Positions 52,933-62,930 of a stretch of 64,000 bases of DNA are shown here, piece by piece. This DNA is from Faecalibacterium sp. UBA1771. GTDB taxonomy: Bacteria; Bacillota; Clostridia; Oscillospirales; Ruminococcaceae. Position 1 is the stretch's first letter. Every line of letters begins with the position of its first letter. The stretch lies in the NCBI GenBank assembly GCA_002315315.1, contig DCGT01000047.1, forward strand, positions 1 through 64,000. Reading direction: 5' to 3'. The notes beneath the pieces were generated by a model. That model was not told the origin of the DNA, searched no databases, and saw only the letters and a list, made by a program, of their open reading frames with translations. The position numbers and the translations under genes are program-made.

Positions 52933-55011
52933 CTACATTAAATAATATTCGGCAAAAATTTCGACAACTGATACAGCCGAGAGTGCCGCAGTGAGTGCAA
53001 GCGCGGTATTTTGAGTATCGGCGGTCTCGGTAACGAAGCGCGATGACGCTTTTGATATAAGCAGCGAAGCCGGCAGAATAAGCGGTATAAAATATCGGCT
53101 CTGAACTCCTAAAATCGAGGTACTTCCGAGCGTAGACCATGTAACATAAAACCCGGTGACAATTAGGACATACATACCGACGATAAGTTCGGAACAGAGC
53201 CATATATCGCCTTTTCTTAACTTTTCCGTTTCGCGTGCCGACAGCACCGAAACAACCGCGGCGACACATGGAGAAATCAGATTGGTAAGGCGTGCTGAGA
53301 CGTCGAGCGTACCGAACATTCCGAAGGTGCCGAGGTAAAAAAGATTCTGATAACCGTCAACCAGCATAACGGCGATATACCGTATCGGCTGTGACAGCAC
53401 ATATTTTATCTGAGCCATTCGGTCAACACCCGCCAAATCCTCCGTAGCGGTGATATTCACGGCGACAGCCGAAGCGTACCACAGCGAGGCAAGCCACAGC
53501 AGAATTCCGGAAATGATGCACGCGGCAATAATCGACATCCGCCTTTTTGCCGCAAGCTCCTGCGCGGGCATAAGCATCATCAGCAAGGCAAGCGGAATAT
53601 ATATCGGCTTAATCATAACGATTACCGCAAACGAGACAATCATCGCGGCTATATCTCTCCTGCTCGGTGTGCCGCCGAGGCACAGACCGGCAAACACGGC
53701 AAACGAGCTGAGAAACATCGAGTCGTATGACACCATCGACACCATAAAAAGCGTCATCGGGAACAATGTCATAAGAATAAGCGCAGAGCGGTAGCGCTTG
53801 GCTTTTTTGAGAGCAAAACGAACGCAAAAGGCATAGAAAACAGCTTGGGCGATTCTCGCCGCCCACATCATAAACAGCGCCCTTGAGGTGAACAGCCGAG
53901 CGGCGGCAATACCGACAGCGGCGGGAATATAGGGCAAAATGAGCTGTACGTTGCTCTTATGCTCCGAGTCAACCGTACCGCCGGCAAAATACAGCTTCAT
54001 TGCATCGGTCACCGACCTTCCGCCGTAGAGCAGCTTGCCGTTGTTCATCTCGGCAGGGAAACAGCTGTACATCAGCTCAACGTCATCGGGCAGCTTGTAG
54101 TCGTAATCAAAATCAAATCTCAGCTCCGAAACGGTGTAAGCGCGTATAAAATGAAATGTTTCGTCGGGAGCCTGGAGCGGAGCACCTACAACGGCAAACA
54201 GCGAGCCGAGCAGCAAAACCGCCGCAAAAGCTCTGTTCTCCGTTTTTTTGATGCGAACAATCCACACCATCAGCCACCAGACTGCAAACATTGCGGCGGC
54301 GGCAAACAGCCCGAGCATATCGCCGATTGCGGACGCGGCGGTAAACATACCTCCGGCGGTCAAGCCCGCCACTCCGCCCGCCGCTGACGCCATTACCGAC
54401 ACAAGCGCCGTCAGGTGCGTGGGAGCTTTTTTGTTTTTGATAAAACAGATAAATATATAAATTCCCGACAGAACAGCCGACGCGGCAAGCCACATAACGG
54501 CGATCCGCGGCACGGAAACGGTTGACGGCGCAGAGTTTCCGTTGAGCACAATACCGTCAAAGGTTATGTCGCTGCGGACCTTTTCGGTGGGATAGAATCG
54601 TATGTAATCAAGCGACTGTATGTCACAGCTCGCCGTCCATACTCCGTCCGAGGTTTCGGAAAGCGCCATCATAAATTCACCCTCGATACCCGATTTAACG
54701 CCGTGCCAATACAGCACCGTTTCAGTAACATCGTAATCGGAGCGATTCATATACACCTCAATATCGGTAACTCTGCCGACGTCTATGCCGTCAATTTCAA
54801 AATATGAGTTGTAGGCGAGGGTATAATAATATCCCTTGTCGGTCGTGTCGAATTCCCAACCGTAAAAATCTCCGGCGGCAAGCTCTACCTTTTCGGGCAA
54901 CTCGGCGTTGCTTCGGCGAACGGTCAGAATTTCCGCCGCGGCAGAAGCGGCAAGCGCGAGCACTGCCGCAATCAGCATTGCCACGCCAAGAATGTTTTTT
55001 TGTTTTTTCAT
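52933..55011 (-). CDS. DUF2142-type polytopic membrane protein
   Basis: A 692-residue protein with a first helix (about 7-28), a lumenal beta-sheet domain (about 30-160) and then about twelve helices. The block LQAPDETFHFIRAY (about 279-292, Asp283/Glu284 and His287) is the DUF2142 hallmark and looks like the acidic site of GT-C glycosyltransferases. Late text GVQSRYFIPLILPA is also family-typical. These proteins sit in surface-polysaccharide loci but lack assigned activity. The frame opens to 55053, yet ATG 55011 with GGAG upstream fits the charged MKKQKN start better. Confidence 0.82.
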   Translation of the reverse strand: MKKQKNILGVAMLIAAVLALAASAAAEILTVRRSNAELPEKVELAAGDFYGWEFDTTDKGYYYTLAYNSYFEIDGIDVGRVTDIEVYMNRSDYDVTETVLYWHGVKSGIEGEFMMALSETSDGVWTASCDIQSLDYIRFYPTEKVRSDITFDGIVLNGNSAPSTVSVPRIAVMWLAASAVLSGIYIFICFIKNKKAPTHLTALVSVMASAAGGVAGLTAGGMFTAASAIGDMLGLFAAAAMFAVWWLMVWIVRIKKTENRAFAAVLLLGSLFAVVGAPLQAPDETFHFIRAYTVSELRFDFDYDYKLPDDVELMYSCFPAEMNNGKLLYGGRSVTDAMKLYFAGGTVDSEHKSNVQLILPYIPAAVGIAAARLFTSRALFMMWAARIAQAVFYAFCVRFALKKAKRYRSALILMTLFPMTLFMVSMVSYDSMFLSSFAVFAGLCLGGTPSRRDIAAMIVSFAVIVMIKPIYIPLALLMMLMPAQELAAKRRMSIIAACIISGILLWLASLWYASAVAVNITATEDLAGVDRMAQIKYVLSQPIRYIAVMLVDGYQNLFYLGTFGMFGTLDVSARLTNLISPCVAAVVSVLSARETEKLRKGDIWLCSELIVGMYVLIVTGFYVTWSTLGSTSILGVQSRYFIPLILPASLLISKASSRFVTETADTQNTALALTAALSAVSVVEIFAEYYLM

Positions 55012-55091
55012 CTCATCAACTCCGAAATGGCACAGGTGAACCCAACGCAGCATTTACCGTGTCGGAAATTTCATTCGGCTCAAAGTGCAGA

Positions 55092-56087
55092 TTAAAGCTC
55101 TATTTTTTCGTCTCTTCTAAAGTCACGTACGGCGGTCGTGCCGATAATGTCAAACCATTTCATAGGACTTACGCCGTCGCCGGGACGCTTTACCGTGAGA
55201 TTTTCCTCACTCAGCACCTCACCCTTTTTAATGTCACACTTGGCGATAATGCTCTTGCGGGCAATCGCCATATTCTTTTTCTCCGATTCGCTCGGCTCCT
55301 TCCGTCCGGTGCCGAGCGCCTTTTCGATGTTGCGAATGGCACAAACCATAGCCTTCATCTCCTGCGGCTCGAGCGAACAGGAATGGTCAGGTCCGGGCAT
55401 TGTCTTATCGAGCGTCATATGCTTTTCAACGACCTCTGCACCGAGTGCCACAGCCGCCACGGGTGCTTCGATACCGAGCGTGTGGTCGGAATATCCGACC
55501 TTGCCGCCAAACTCGTCGCGCAGATTTAGCATAGCCATAATGTTGGCGTCCTCAAACGGTGTCGGATACTCTGTATTGCAGTGCAGGAGTGTAACCTCGG
55601 GACATCCGTTGTCGAGCAGAATCCTGCGCGCCTCGGATACCTCGTCAAGAGTGCTCATACCCGTCGACAGAATAATAGGCTTTTTAAGCTCTGCGGCTCT
55701 CAAAAGCAACGGCAGATTTGTGATTTCACCCGACGGAATCTTGAAAATCGGCATACCGATGCTGTCAAGAAAATCGAGCGACTCGAGGTCGAACGGAGTG
55801 GACAGAAACATTATTCCTTTCTCGGAACAGTACGCCTGCAGGTCACGGAACTGGTCAAAGGTCAGCTGAAGCTTGCGCACCATATCGAGCTGGCTCTCGT
55901 CTCCGCCCGTCGACGCCACCTGATATTCCGCCTTTTCGGCAAATTCGGAAATAACGTTTTCCGGAATAAATGTCTGGAACTTAACCGAATCTGCGCCTGC
56001 CTCGACAGCAGCATCTACCAGCTTTTTGGCAAGCTCTATATCTCCGTTGTGATTAACTCCCGCTTCGGCAATAATAAAAACACCCAT
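55092..56087 (-). CDS. NeuB/LegI-type nonulosonic acid synthase
   Basis: A 331-residue enzyme that condenses phosphoenolpyruvate with a hexosamine derivative to form sialic, legionaminic or related acids. The NeuB barrel has FIIAEAGVNHNGD, VKFQTFIPE, LSTPFDLESLDFL, STGMSTLDEV, LLHCNTEYPTP and VEKHMTLDK; these provide metal ligands and PEP contacts. A C-terminal antifreeze-like SAF domain (about 270-331) closes the active site. LegI and NeuB cannot be told apart from sequence alone, but legB/legC/ptmE-type genes 4 kb away favour legionaminic acid. GGAGGA precedes the ATG. Confidence 0.9.
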   Translation of the reverse strand: MGVFIIAEAGVNHNGDIELAKKLVDAAVEAGADSVKFQTFIPENVISEFAEKAEYQVASTGGDESQLDMVRKLQLTFDQFRDLQAYCSEKGIMFLSTPFDLESLDFLDSIGMPIFKIPSGEITNLPLLLRAAELKKPIILSTGMSTLDEVSEARRILLDNGCPEVTLLHCNTEYPTPFEDANIMAMLNLRDEFGGKVGYSDHTLGIEAPVAAVALGAEVVEKHMTLDKTMPGPDHSCSLEPQEMKAMVCAIRNIEKALGTGRKEPSESEKKNMAIARKSIIAKCDIKKGEVLSEENLTVKRPGDGVSPMKWFDIIGTTAVRDFRRDEKIEL

Positions 56088-56146
56088 AATATTCCTCCGT
56101 AAATCGGCAATGGAAATGCCGACAAATATATTGTATTATAAATTAT

Positions 56147-56175
56147 ATGTTAAATAAAAATTATTCCGTTGTCAA
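56147..56175 (-). promoter_or_regulatory. Candidate promoter of the NeuB/LegI gene
   Basis: On the minus strand, TTGACA (complement of 56170-56175), a 17-bp spacer and TAACAT (complement of 56147-56152). Its -35 overlaps that of the opposite-strand promoter. Confidence 0.45.
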
Positions 56176-56197
56176 TCAAATCAAGCTGTAATATATT
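56169..56197 (+). promoter_or_regulatory. Promoter of the ElaA-like acetyltransferase gene
   Basis: TTGTCA (56169-56174), a 17-bp spacer and TATATT (56192-56197). Its -35 box overlaps the divergent -35 box by five bases, so the two promoters may compete for polymerase. Confidence 0.6.
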
Positions 56198-56246
56198 TTA
56201 TATGAGCATTTATATATTCATATATCACCGGTGAGGTTTAATAATT

Positions 56247-56711
56247 ATGCAAAACGAATTTACCGCGGTAATAAAAAGCTTTGACGAGCTGACCCTCACA
56301 GAGCTTGAAGAAATCTACCGTCTGCGCGTATCGGTATTTGTGGTGGAGCAGAACTGCCCCTATCAGGAAATTGACGGTCTTGATTCTCACGCAATACATA
56401 TTATGCTCCGCGATAAGGACGGTATCACCGCCTACTGCCGCGTTCTCGACCGCACAAATCCTTTCGGAGAGGTAGCTATAGGACGGGTTATCGCCGTCAA
56501 ACGCCGACTCGGTTACGGCACGAAAGTGGTGAGGCTCGGCATAGAAACAGCGATTGAATATTACAACACCGACAAAATCGTGCTTGAAGCGCAGACTTAC
56601 GCAAGAGGACTGTACGAAAAATGCGGCTTTGTACAGACAAGCGATGTGTTCCTTGAGGACGGTATTCCGCACATAATGATGCAGTGGACAAAAACGGAGG
56701 ACAGAGGATAG
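56247..56711 (+). CDS. ElaA-like GNAT acetyltransferase
   Basis: A 154-residue GNAT-family N-acyltransferase. Its opening IYRLRVSVFVVEQNCPYQEIDGLD is the ElaA signature. The acetyl-CoA pyrophosphate loop is RRLGYGTKVVRLG, and the end has LYEKCGFVQTS. GAGG lies upstream of ATG. It is divergent from the NeuB gene. Role unknown; it could act on a metabolite or a peptide N-terminus. LegH-type sugar acetyltransferases belong to a different fold group, so it is not assigned to that step. Confidence 0.85.
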   Translation: MQNEFTAVIKSFDELTLTELEEIYRLRVSVFVVEQNCPYQEIDGLDSHAIHIMLRDKDGITAYCRVLDRTNPFGEVAIGRVIAVKRRLGYGTKVVRLGIETAIEYYNTDKIVLEAQTYARGLYEKCGFVQTSDVFLEDGIPHIMMQWTKTEDRG

Positions 56712-56865
56712 GTAACGGCAGACGCGGAGAACAACAGCGTATTTCGAGTATCGGTTTCAACGTCACACACGTATTACCCGAGGTCTTTTATATTTCCGTT
56801 AAATTTGATATACTTAAAAGGTTCACGATTTTTGAAATACAATACACATTATAAGGAAATAAGCT

Positions 56866-59800
56866 ATGGAGCTTTTACAGCCGATTTTATCGAGCGATGG
56901 ATTTGATGCGATAGTTTCAGCAGCCGAAAAGGGGAAAAACTCAGCGGTTTTCGGCGCTCATACCGTACATCGCGAGTTGTTTGCGGCGGCACTGTCCGAG
57001 CGTCTTGACCGAAGCATACTGATGGTTTTCTCGTCGGATTCCGACGCCGCCAAGGCCTGCGCCGACCTGGTCGGCGCATCTGTCGACGCCGTTGTCTATC
57101 CCTCCCGTGACTTCATATTGCTCGACGTTGCCGGCTCGTCTCACGACGCCGAGGTCAGCCGTCTGTCGGTGCTCGGCTCGCTTGCCGACGGTGACCGAAC
57201 GGTTGTCTGTGCGCCTATAGAGGCAATCTGTCAGCATACCATGCCTCTCGAAATATACCGCGAAAATTCGTTCCTTCTGCGTCAAGGCGACATTATCGAA
57301 ATGAAATCGCTCATGTCAAAACTCGTCGCAAGCGGCTACACACGACTTGATAAGGTCGAGGGTGCGGGATGCTTCGCACAGCGCGGCGGAATAGTCGACC
57401 TTTTCCCGGTCGGACGCTCCGAACCGGTCAGAATAGAATTTTTCGGCAACGAAATTGACTCGATTTCTCCGTTTGACCCGCTGACACAGCGCCGCTCCGC
57501 ACCGGTACACGCCATTTCGGTAACACCGGCAAGAGAGGTTTCTCTCGGTCAGCCCGACCGTGCCACGGAAATTTTGGAATCGTTACTCAAAAAATCAAAG
57601 TCCGAGACCTTTTCCAAGCTTGTTTCCCGCGACATTGACCTGATCAAAGGCGGTTCGATTCCTGATAACTGCGACCGATATCTGCCATACTGCTATCCCG
57701 AATCGGCAACTCTTTTGGACTATATGAAGGATGCGGTCGTTATGCTCTGCGAGCCTAACGCAATAAAGGAACGCGCATCCTCGCTCGCCGCTATGCGGTT
57801 TGATGAGCTGTCGGCACTGGCTGCTCAGGGTTATATCCTCGATGAATGCTCGGCATATTTTTCGGATTTCGATGTGGATTGGCGAAGCTTCCCGACTGTA
57901 TACACCGACTTTTTCGTCCGCAGTATCGACGCAAAGCTGTCCGAGCTAATCAACATCAATGCCAATGTCGTACCCCGCTTCACACTCGAGCTGACCTCGC
58001 TTACCGAGGAGCTTAACGGCTATGTCGGGAGTGGATTTTCGATAACGCTTCTTGCTTCTACCGACAAGGCAAAATCAACACTTATGCGCGACCTCGTCAG
58101 CGCGGGCTTTTCCGTTATCGACATCGACCGTGAGCCGCCCCGCTCGGGATGTATCGCAATCGGAGTCGGGTCGCTGTCGTCAGGCGCGGTGTTCCCGCAG
58201 GCTAAATATGTCATAATGTCGGAGAACCGCACAAGCGAAAAGAAAAATCCGCCGAGACACGACAAAGCTCCCGACCGAAAGGCTTTCGGTTCACTTGAGG
58301 ATTTGCACGTCGGCGACTACATCGTTCACAAAAACCACGGAATCGGTATCTTTGAGGGAATACAGCGCGTCGACCACCACGGACTTGTTCGCGATTATAT
58401 CAAAATTCAATATAAGGGCAGTGACACTCTGTATGTGCCGGTAACACAGCTTGATATGGTATCGGAATACGTCGCTCCTCACGACGACGGCAAGGTGCAG
58501 ATTGCGCGGCTTCATTCGGGAGACTGGCAAAAAACAAAACAGGCGGTCTACCGCTCTGTCAGAGAAATGGCAAAGGAGCTTATCGAGCTGTACGCACAGC
58601 GCGAAAAAGCAGCCGGAATAGCCTTTGAGGATATCGGCGACTGGCAGGACGATTTCGAGGACAGATTTATATATGAGGAAACCGAGGACCAGCTCCGAGC
58701 GGTAAGGGATATTCGTGAGGATATGCTCGCTCAGAAGCCGATGGACAGACTGCTGTGCGGCGACGTAGGCGTCGGCAAAACTGAGGTTGCTCTGCGCGCG
58801 GCATTTCGCTGTGTCACCAATTCCTATCAGTGCGCCGTGCTCGTTCCCACCACAATTTTGGCATGGCAGCATCTCGGAACCTTCAGCGAGCGTATGTCGG
58901 CATATCCGATTAAAATAGCTATGCTGTCGAGATTTTCGACACCCAAAGAAATAAAAGAAGCAGTTGCCGGCATCAAGAATGGTACGGTTGATATCGCAAT
59001 CGGAACACACCGTCTGTTGCAAAAGGATATTCAGTTTAAAAAATTAGGTCTGCTGATTGTAGATGAGGAACAGCGCTTCGGCGTATCGCATAAGGAAAAA
59101 TTAAAACAGAAATTCAACAATATCGACGTGCTCACGCTGTCGGCAACACCTATCCCGAGAACGCTCAATATGGCTATGTCGGGTCTGCGCGATATGTCGG
59201 TAATCGAAACACCTCCGTTTGACCGCTATCCCGTGCAAACCTATGTTATGGAATACGATGACGGCGTAATAGGCGATGCAATCAAGCGAGAGCTTGCAAG
59301 AGGCGGTCAAGTATATTATCTGCACAACCGTGTTGAAACGATAGACAGCTGTGCGGAGCGTATCCGCAGACTTGCGCCCGATGCAACCGTCGAGGTCGCT
59401 CACGGTCAGATGAGTGAGGAACAACTGTCCGACGTTTGGCGCAGACTGTCGGCAGGCGAGGTTGATGTGCTGGTCTGCACAACCATTATCGAAACGGGAG
59501 TCGACGTCGCCAACTGCAACACGCTGATTATCGAGAACGCCGACCATCTCGGTCTTGCACAGCTCTATCAGATAAGAGGACGCGTCGGACGTTCGTCCCG
59601 CCGCGCCTATGCGTATTTCACCTTCCGCAAGGACCGGATTCTGACCGAGGTTGCCACCAAGAGATTATCGGCAATCCGCGATTTCACCAGCTTCGGCAGC
59701 GGCTTTAAAATAGCAATGCGCGACCTGCAAATCAGAGGCGCCGGCAGTGTTCTCAGTGCAAGGCAATCGGGACACATTCAAGCGGTCGGTTATGACACAT

Positions 59801-60345
59801 ATGTCGACATTCTCGAACAAGCGGTAAACGACGAAAAGGGAATACCGCCCAAGCCCGAAAGGGTAGAATGTCTCGTCGACCTGCCTATCGATGCATATAT
59901 TCCCGAAAAATACATTCCAGACAGCGAGAGCCGAATCGAAATGTACAAGAAAATCGCAGCTATTGAAACGCCGGAGAACGCCGATGACATTCACAACGAG
60001 CTGCGAGACCGATTCGGTAAAGCTCCCGCCTGCGTGAACGGTCTTGTAACGGTGTCGCTTCTCCGCGCAAGAGGAGGAGAAGCGGGTCTGTACGAGATTT
60101 CGCAAAAAGAAGGCGCCATACTGCTTTACGGAGATAATCTCGATGAAGCGTCGGTGCGAAAGGCGATAAAGGAAGCACCGGGAAGGGCAATGTACTCCGC
60201 CAAGGGCAAGAGCTATATTGCCGTCGATTCGCGCTACGGTGAACCGACTGACACGGTATTTGCTATCATCAACACACTTGCCGACTGCCGCACCGAAAAA
60301 GCAAAAGCCGCTGCGAAAGCGGCAGCAGACAGCACCGCAGAGTAA
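56866..60345 (+). CDS. mfd: Transcription-repair coupling factor Mfd
   Basis: A 1159-residue superfamily 2 translocase that displaces RNA polymerase stalled at DNA damage and recruits UvrA. The N-terminal UvrB-homology region (about 30-220, with GGIVDLFPVGRSEPVRIEFFG) is followed by a linker and the RNAP-interaction domain (about 475-545, LHVGDYIVHKNHGIGIFEG). Helicase motifs are Walker A GDVGVGKT (632-639), DEEQ in VDEEQRFG, and the C-terminal TRG-type relay with GRVGRS. Domain D7 ends the protein. Length is in the usual 1100-1180 range. It stands alone: pth and the usual spoVT-type neighbours are not adjacent. Confidence 0.97.
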   Translation: MELLQPILSSDGFDAIVSAAEKGKNSAVFGAHTVHRELFAAALSERLDRSILMVFSSDSDAAKACADLVGASVDAVVYPSRDFILLDVAGSSHDAEVSRLSVLGSLADGDRTVVCAPIEAICQHTMPLEIYRENSFLLRQGDIIEMKSLMSKLVASGYTRLDKVEGAGCFAQRGGIVDLFPVGRSEPVRIEFFGNEIDSISPFDPLTQRRSAPVHAISVTPAREVSLGQPDRATEILESLLKKSKSETFSKLVSRDIDLIKGGSIPDNCDRYLPYCYPESATLLDYMKDAVVMLCEPNAIKERASSLAAMRFDELSALAAQGYILDECSAYFSDFDVDWRSFPTVYTDFFVRSIDAKLSELININANVVPRFTLELTSLTEELNGYVGSGFSITLLASTDKAKSTLMRDLVSAGFSVIDIDREPPRSGCIAIGVGSLSSGAVFPQAKYVIMSENRTSEKKNPPRHDKAPDRKAFGSLEDLHVGDYIVHKNHGIGIFEGIQRVDHHGLVRDYIKIQYKGSDTLYVPVTQLDMVSEYVAPHDDGKVQIARLHSGDWQKTKQAVYRSVREMAKELIELYAQREKAAGIAFEDIGDWQDDFEDRFIYEETEDQLRAVRDIREDMLAQKPMDRLLCGDVGVGKTEVALRAAFRCVTNSYQCAVLVPTTILAWQHLGTFSERMSAYPIKIAMLSRFSTPKEIKEAVAGIKNGTVDIAIGTHRLLQKDIQFKKLGLLIVDEEQRFGVSHKEKLKQKFNNIDVLTLSATPIPRTLNMAMSGLRDMSVIETPPFDRYPVQTYVMEYDDGVIGDAIKRELARGGQVYYLHNRVETIDSCAERIRRLAPDATVEVAHGQMSEEQLSDVWRRLSAGEVDVLVCTTIIETGVDVANCNTLIIENADHLGLAQLYQIRGRVGRSSRRAYAYFTFRKDRILTEVATKRLSAIRDFTSFGSGFKIAMRDLQIRGAGSVLSARQSGHIQAVGYDTYVDILEQAVNDEKGIPPKPERVECLVDLPIDAYIPEKYIPDSESRIEMYKKIAAIETPENADDIHNELRDRFGKAPACVNGLVTVSLLRARGGEAGLYEISQKEGAILLYGDNLDEASVRKAIKEAPGRAMYSAKGKSYIAVDSRYGEPTDTVFAIINTLADCRTEKAKAAAKAAADSTAE

Positions 60346-60376
60346 CCGACCGACATCACAGACTTATCCATAATTT

Positions 60377-60390
60377 CCCTGACGGCAGGG
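60377..60390 (+). other. Hairpin in the mfd-legB gap
   Basis: CCCTG/CAGGG arms enclose ACGG. They lie within a longer imperfect pairing of sequence at the mfd end with GTCTGTCGGTT near 60393-60403. There is no T tract, so this is at best a weak end signal. The rest of the 60346-60508 gap shows nothing else recognised. Confidence 0.35.
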
Positions 60391-60508
60391 TCGTCTGTCG
60401 GTTCTCACAAGGACAGAAATCAAAATCCAAAAACAGAACCGTCATTCCGATCACGGAAAAAAGCTTTATTCGTCAGGTCCGCAAACAACCATACCTTTTC
60501 ACAAAAGG

Positions 60509-60537
60509 TTGATAAACTCATTCGTAAGTTGTATTAT
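60509..60537 (+). promoter_or_regulatory. Promoter of the leg gene cluster
   Basis: TTGATA (60509-60514), a 17-bp spacer and TATTAT (60532-60537). The leader (about 60544-60610) can form a CACCGC/GCGGTG hairpin. Confidence 0.75.
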
Positions 60538-60610
60538 ATAAAGGAATATGGAAACACCGCCGCTTAGATGTTGTAACAGTGCGGTGCAACCGAAAAATGC
60601 GAGGTCTGTT

Positions 60611-61594
60611 ATGGGCAAAAAAGTATTAGTTACCGGTGCAGACGGTTTTATCGGCAGTCACTTGGTTGAGCGCTTGGTCGCCGACGGCTACGATGTCCGT
60701 GCTTTTTCATTTTACAATTCCTTCAACCGTTGGGGCTGGCTTGATTCGCTCGACCGCAATGTGCTTGATTCTATCGACGTTTTTTGTGGTGATGTCCGCG
60801 ACCCAAACGGCGTTCGTGAGGCAATGAAGGGCTGTGAGTCGGTGTTTCATCTTGCCGCTCTCATCGCAATTCCGTTCAGCTATCATTCGCCTGACAGCTA
60901 TGTCGACACCAATATAAAGGGTACCCTCAATGTTTTGCAGGCGGCGCGTATGCTCGACACAGGCAGAGTGCTTGTCACCTCGACCTCAGAGGTCTACGGC
61001 ACGGCACAGTATGTCCCCATCGACGAGCATCACCCGTATCAGGGGCAGTCACCTTATTCCGCCACCAAAATCGGTGCCGACCGTCTTGCCGAGAGCTTCT
61101 ACCGCTCATTTAATCTTCCGGTAACAATCGTGCGCCCCTTTAATACCTACGGTCCGCGTCAGTCGGCGAGAGCTGTTATTCCCACCGTCATCAGCCAGCT
61201 GTTAGACGGCAAAACGGAAATCAAGCTCGGCTCTCTCACTCCGACCCGTGATTTCAACTTCGTAAAGGATACCGTCCGCGGCTTTGAGCTGCTTGAGCAA
61301 TGCCCCGCCGCTGTTGGCGAGGAGATCAACATCGCAACCGGAGTCGAAATCTCCATCGGTGAACTGGCAAACGAGCTTATCCGTCAGATCAACCCGCAGG
61401 CGAAAATAGTCTGCGACGAGCAACGCCTGCGCCCCGAGAACAGTGAGGTCAACCGCCTGCTCGGCGACAACTCCAAGATAAAGCGTCTTTGCGGCTATGA
61501 ACCGAAATATGACCTTTCCGCCGGTCTTGCCGAAACAATCGAGTGGATCAAGAGCAATATGAACGCTTATAAAACAGACATCTATAATGTATAA
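60611..61594 (+). CDS. legB: LegB-like nucleotide-sugar 4,6-dehydratase
   Basis: A 327-residue extended SDR enzyme. Rossmann motif GADGFIG is at 9-15, and the catalytic YSATK (Tyr149-x3-Lys153) follows TSTSEVYG. It would dehydrate GDP- or UDP-GlcNAc at C4/C6, the first committed step of legionaminic-type sugars; the order legB-legC-nucleotidyltransferase supports the Leg rather than Neu or Pse pathway. The reading frame opens upstream to 60548, but ATG 60611 has GAGG at 60601 and gives the family start MGKKVLVTG. Confidence 0.85.
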   Translation: MGKKVLVTGADGFIGSHLVERLVADGYDVRAFSFYNSFNRWGWLDSLDRNVLDSIDVFCGDVRDPNGVREAMKGCESVFHLAALIAIPFSYHSPDSYVDTNIKGTLNVLQAARMLDTGRVLVTSTSEVYGTAQYVPIDEHHPYQGQSPYSATKIGADRLAESFYRSFNLPVTIVRPFNTYGPRQSARAVIPTVISQLLDGKTEIKLGSLTPTRDFNFVKDTVRGFELLEQCPAAVGEEINIATGVEISIGELANELIRQINPQAKIVCDEQRLRPENSEVNRLLGDNSKIKRLCGYEPKYDLSAGLAETIEWIKSNMNAYKTDIYNV

Positions 61595-61703
61595 TCTCAG
61601 GTTTTAATACAAATTGTATATAAATCCGTCGGTGCTGACGCATAAAACCGTAAAGCCGCGACTGTGTCTGCGATATTGAGCAGACAAAAAAGGAAGTGTA
61701 AAA

Positions 61704-62846
61704 ATGGGAGAATTTATCGGACTGTCCGTACCCAATCTTTCGGGCAATGAGCGCAAGTATATGGATGAAGCTATCGACAGCGAATGGGTCTCGACAGCAG
61801 GTCCGTATATTCCGCAGTTTGAAAAAGGCATTGCCGACTATGTCGGAGCACCCGACGCCGTGGCGTGCCAGAACGGCTCGTCCGGTCTGCACCTTGCTTT
61901 TCTTGAGTTAGGAGTAGGGACGGGCGATGCGGTCATCGTTCCCGACCTTACCTTCGCCGCTACCGTAAACCCCGTCGTTTACTGCGGTGCCAATCCGATT
62001 TTCGTTGACTGCGACGATACTCTCTGCCTTGACCCCGTCAAGCTCCGTGAATTTATAACCGAGGAATGCGAGCACATCGGCGGTCGTGTATTCGAGAAAT
62101 CCACCGGATTTCGCGTTGCCGCTATTGCCCCCGTTCATGTTTTCGGAAATCTCTGCGATATGGACGCCATTATGGATGTTGCCGAGGAATTTAAAATTCC
62201 CGTAGTCGAGGACGCCTGCGAATCGCTCGGCAGTCGATTTACATCGGGCAGATACGCCGGTATGCACTCCGGCACAGTAGGTGACATCGGTGTATTCTCA
62301 TTCAACGGCAACAAGATAATCACCACCGGCGGCGGCGGAATGATAGTTGCCCGCGACCCGCAGAAGCTTGCCCACATGAGATATAAATCACAGCAGGCAA
62401 AGGATGACGCGGTGCGCTTTATCCACAATGAGCTCGGCTACAACTACCGTATGACCAACATTCAGGCCGCACTCGGTATGGCACAGCTTGAACAGCTCGA
62501 CGGTTTTATCGAAATCAAAAAGAGAAACTACGAGCTTTATAACCGACTCGGCATCGAACTGCTTCCGTTCAGTCTCGACCGTTGCAATCCGAATTATTGG
62601 TTCTATTCGTTTATGACAGAACGCCGTGAGGAGCTTATGTCAAAGCTCGCCGAGCGCAATATCGGCACGCGCCCCATCTGGGAGCTTATGCACCGTCTGC
62701 CGGCATTCTCCAAATACCGCAGCTACCGTCTTGAAAAAAGCATTTACTATCATAAATATGTGCTCAATCTGCCGTGCAGCAGCAACCTTACCGAGGAACA
62801 GGTACACACCGTTGCCGACGCGATAAAGGAAATTCTGGGAAAATAA
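61704..62846 (+). CDS. legC: LegC-family PLP aminotransferase
   Basis: A 380-residue DegT/DnrJ/EryC1-type sugar aminotransferase. PLP-binding features include Asp170 in VVEDACESLGS and the Schiff-base Lys204 in SFNGNKIITTGGGG. It begins MGEFIGLSVPNLSGNE, as in LegC. It probably transfers an amino group to C4 of the keto sugar made by the LegB-like enzyme. It lies 109 bases after legB with AAAGGAAG before the ATG. Confidence 0.88.
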   Translation: MGEFIGLSVPNLSGNERKYMDEAIDSEWVSTAGPYIPQFEKGIADYVGAPDAVACQNGSSGLHLAFLELGVGTGDAVIVPDLTFAATVNPVVYCGANPIFVDCDDTLCLDPVKLREFITEECEHIGGRVFEKSTGFRVAAIAPVHVFGNLCDMDAIMDVAEEFKIPVVEDACESLGSRFTSGRYAGMHSGTVGDIGVFSFNGNKIITTGGGGMIVARDPQKLAHMRYKSQQAKDDAVRFIHNELGYNYRMTNIQAALGMAQLEQLDGFIEIKKRNYELYNRLGIELLPFSLDRCNPNYWFYSFMTERREELMSKLAERNIGTRPIWELMHRLPAFSKYRSYRLEKSIYYHKYVLNLPCSSNLTEEQVHTVADAIKEILGK

Positions 62847-62930
62847 AATTCCGTATTATGCCCGTTTCGGTTATCCGATACGCAATAAGCCCTTCGCCTT
62901 TTGGCAAATACATCGTCAGGATGATAAATT

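Noticed and set aside
60362..60371. DnaA-box-like TTATCCATA
   Set aside because: A single imperfect copy is expected by chance and no cluster of boxes or AT-rich unwinding element accompanies it.
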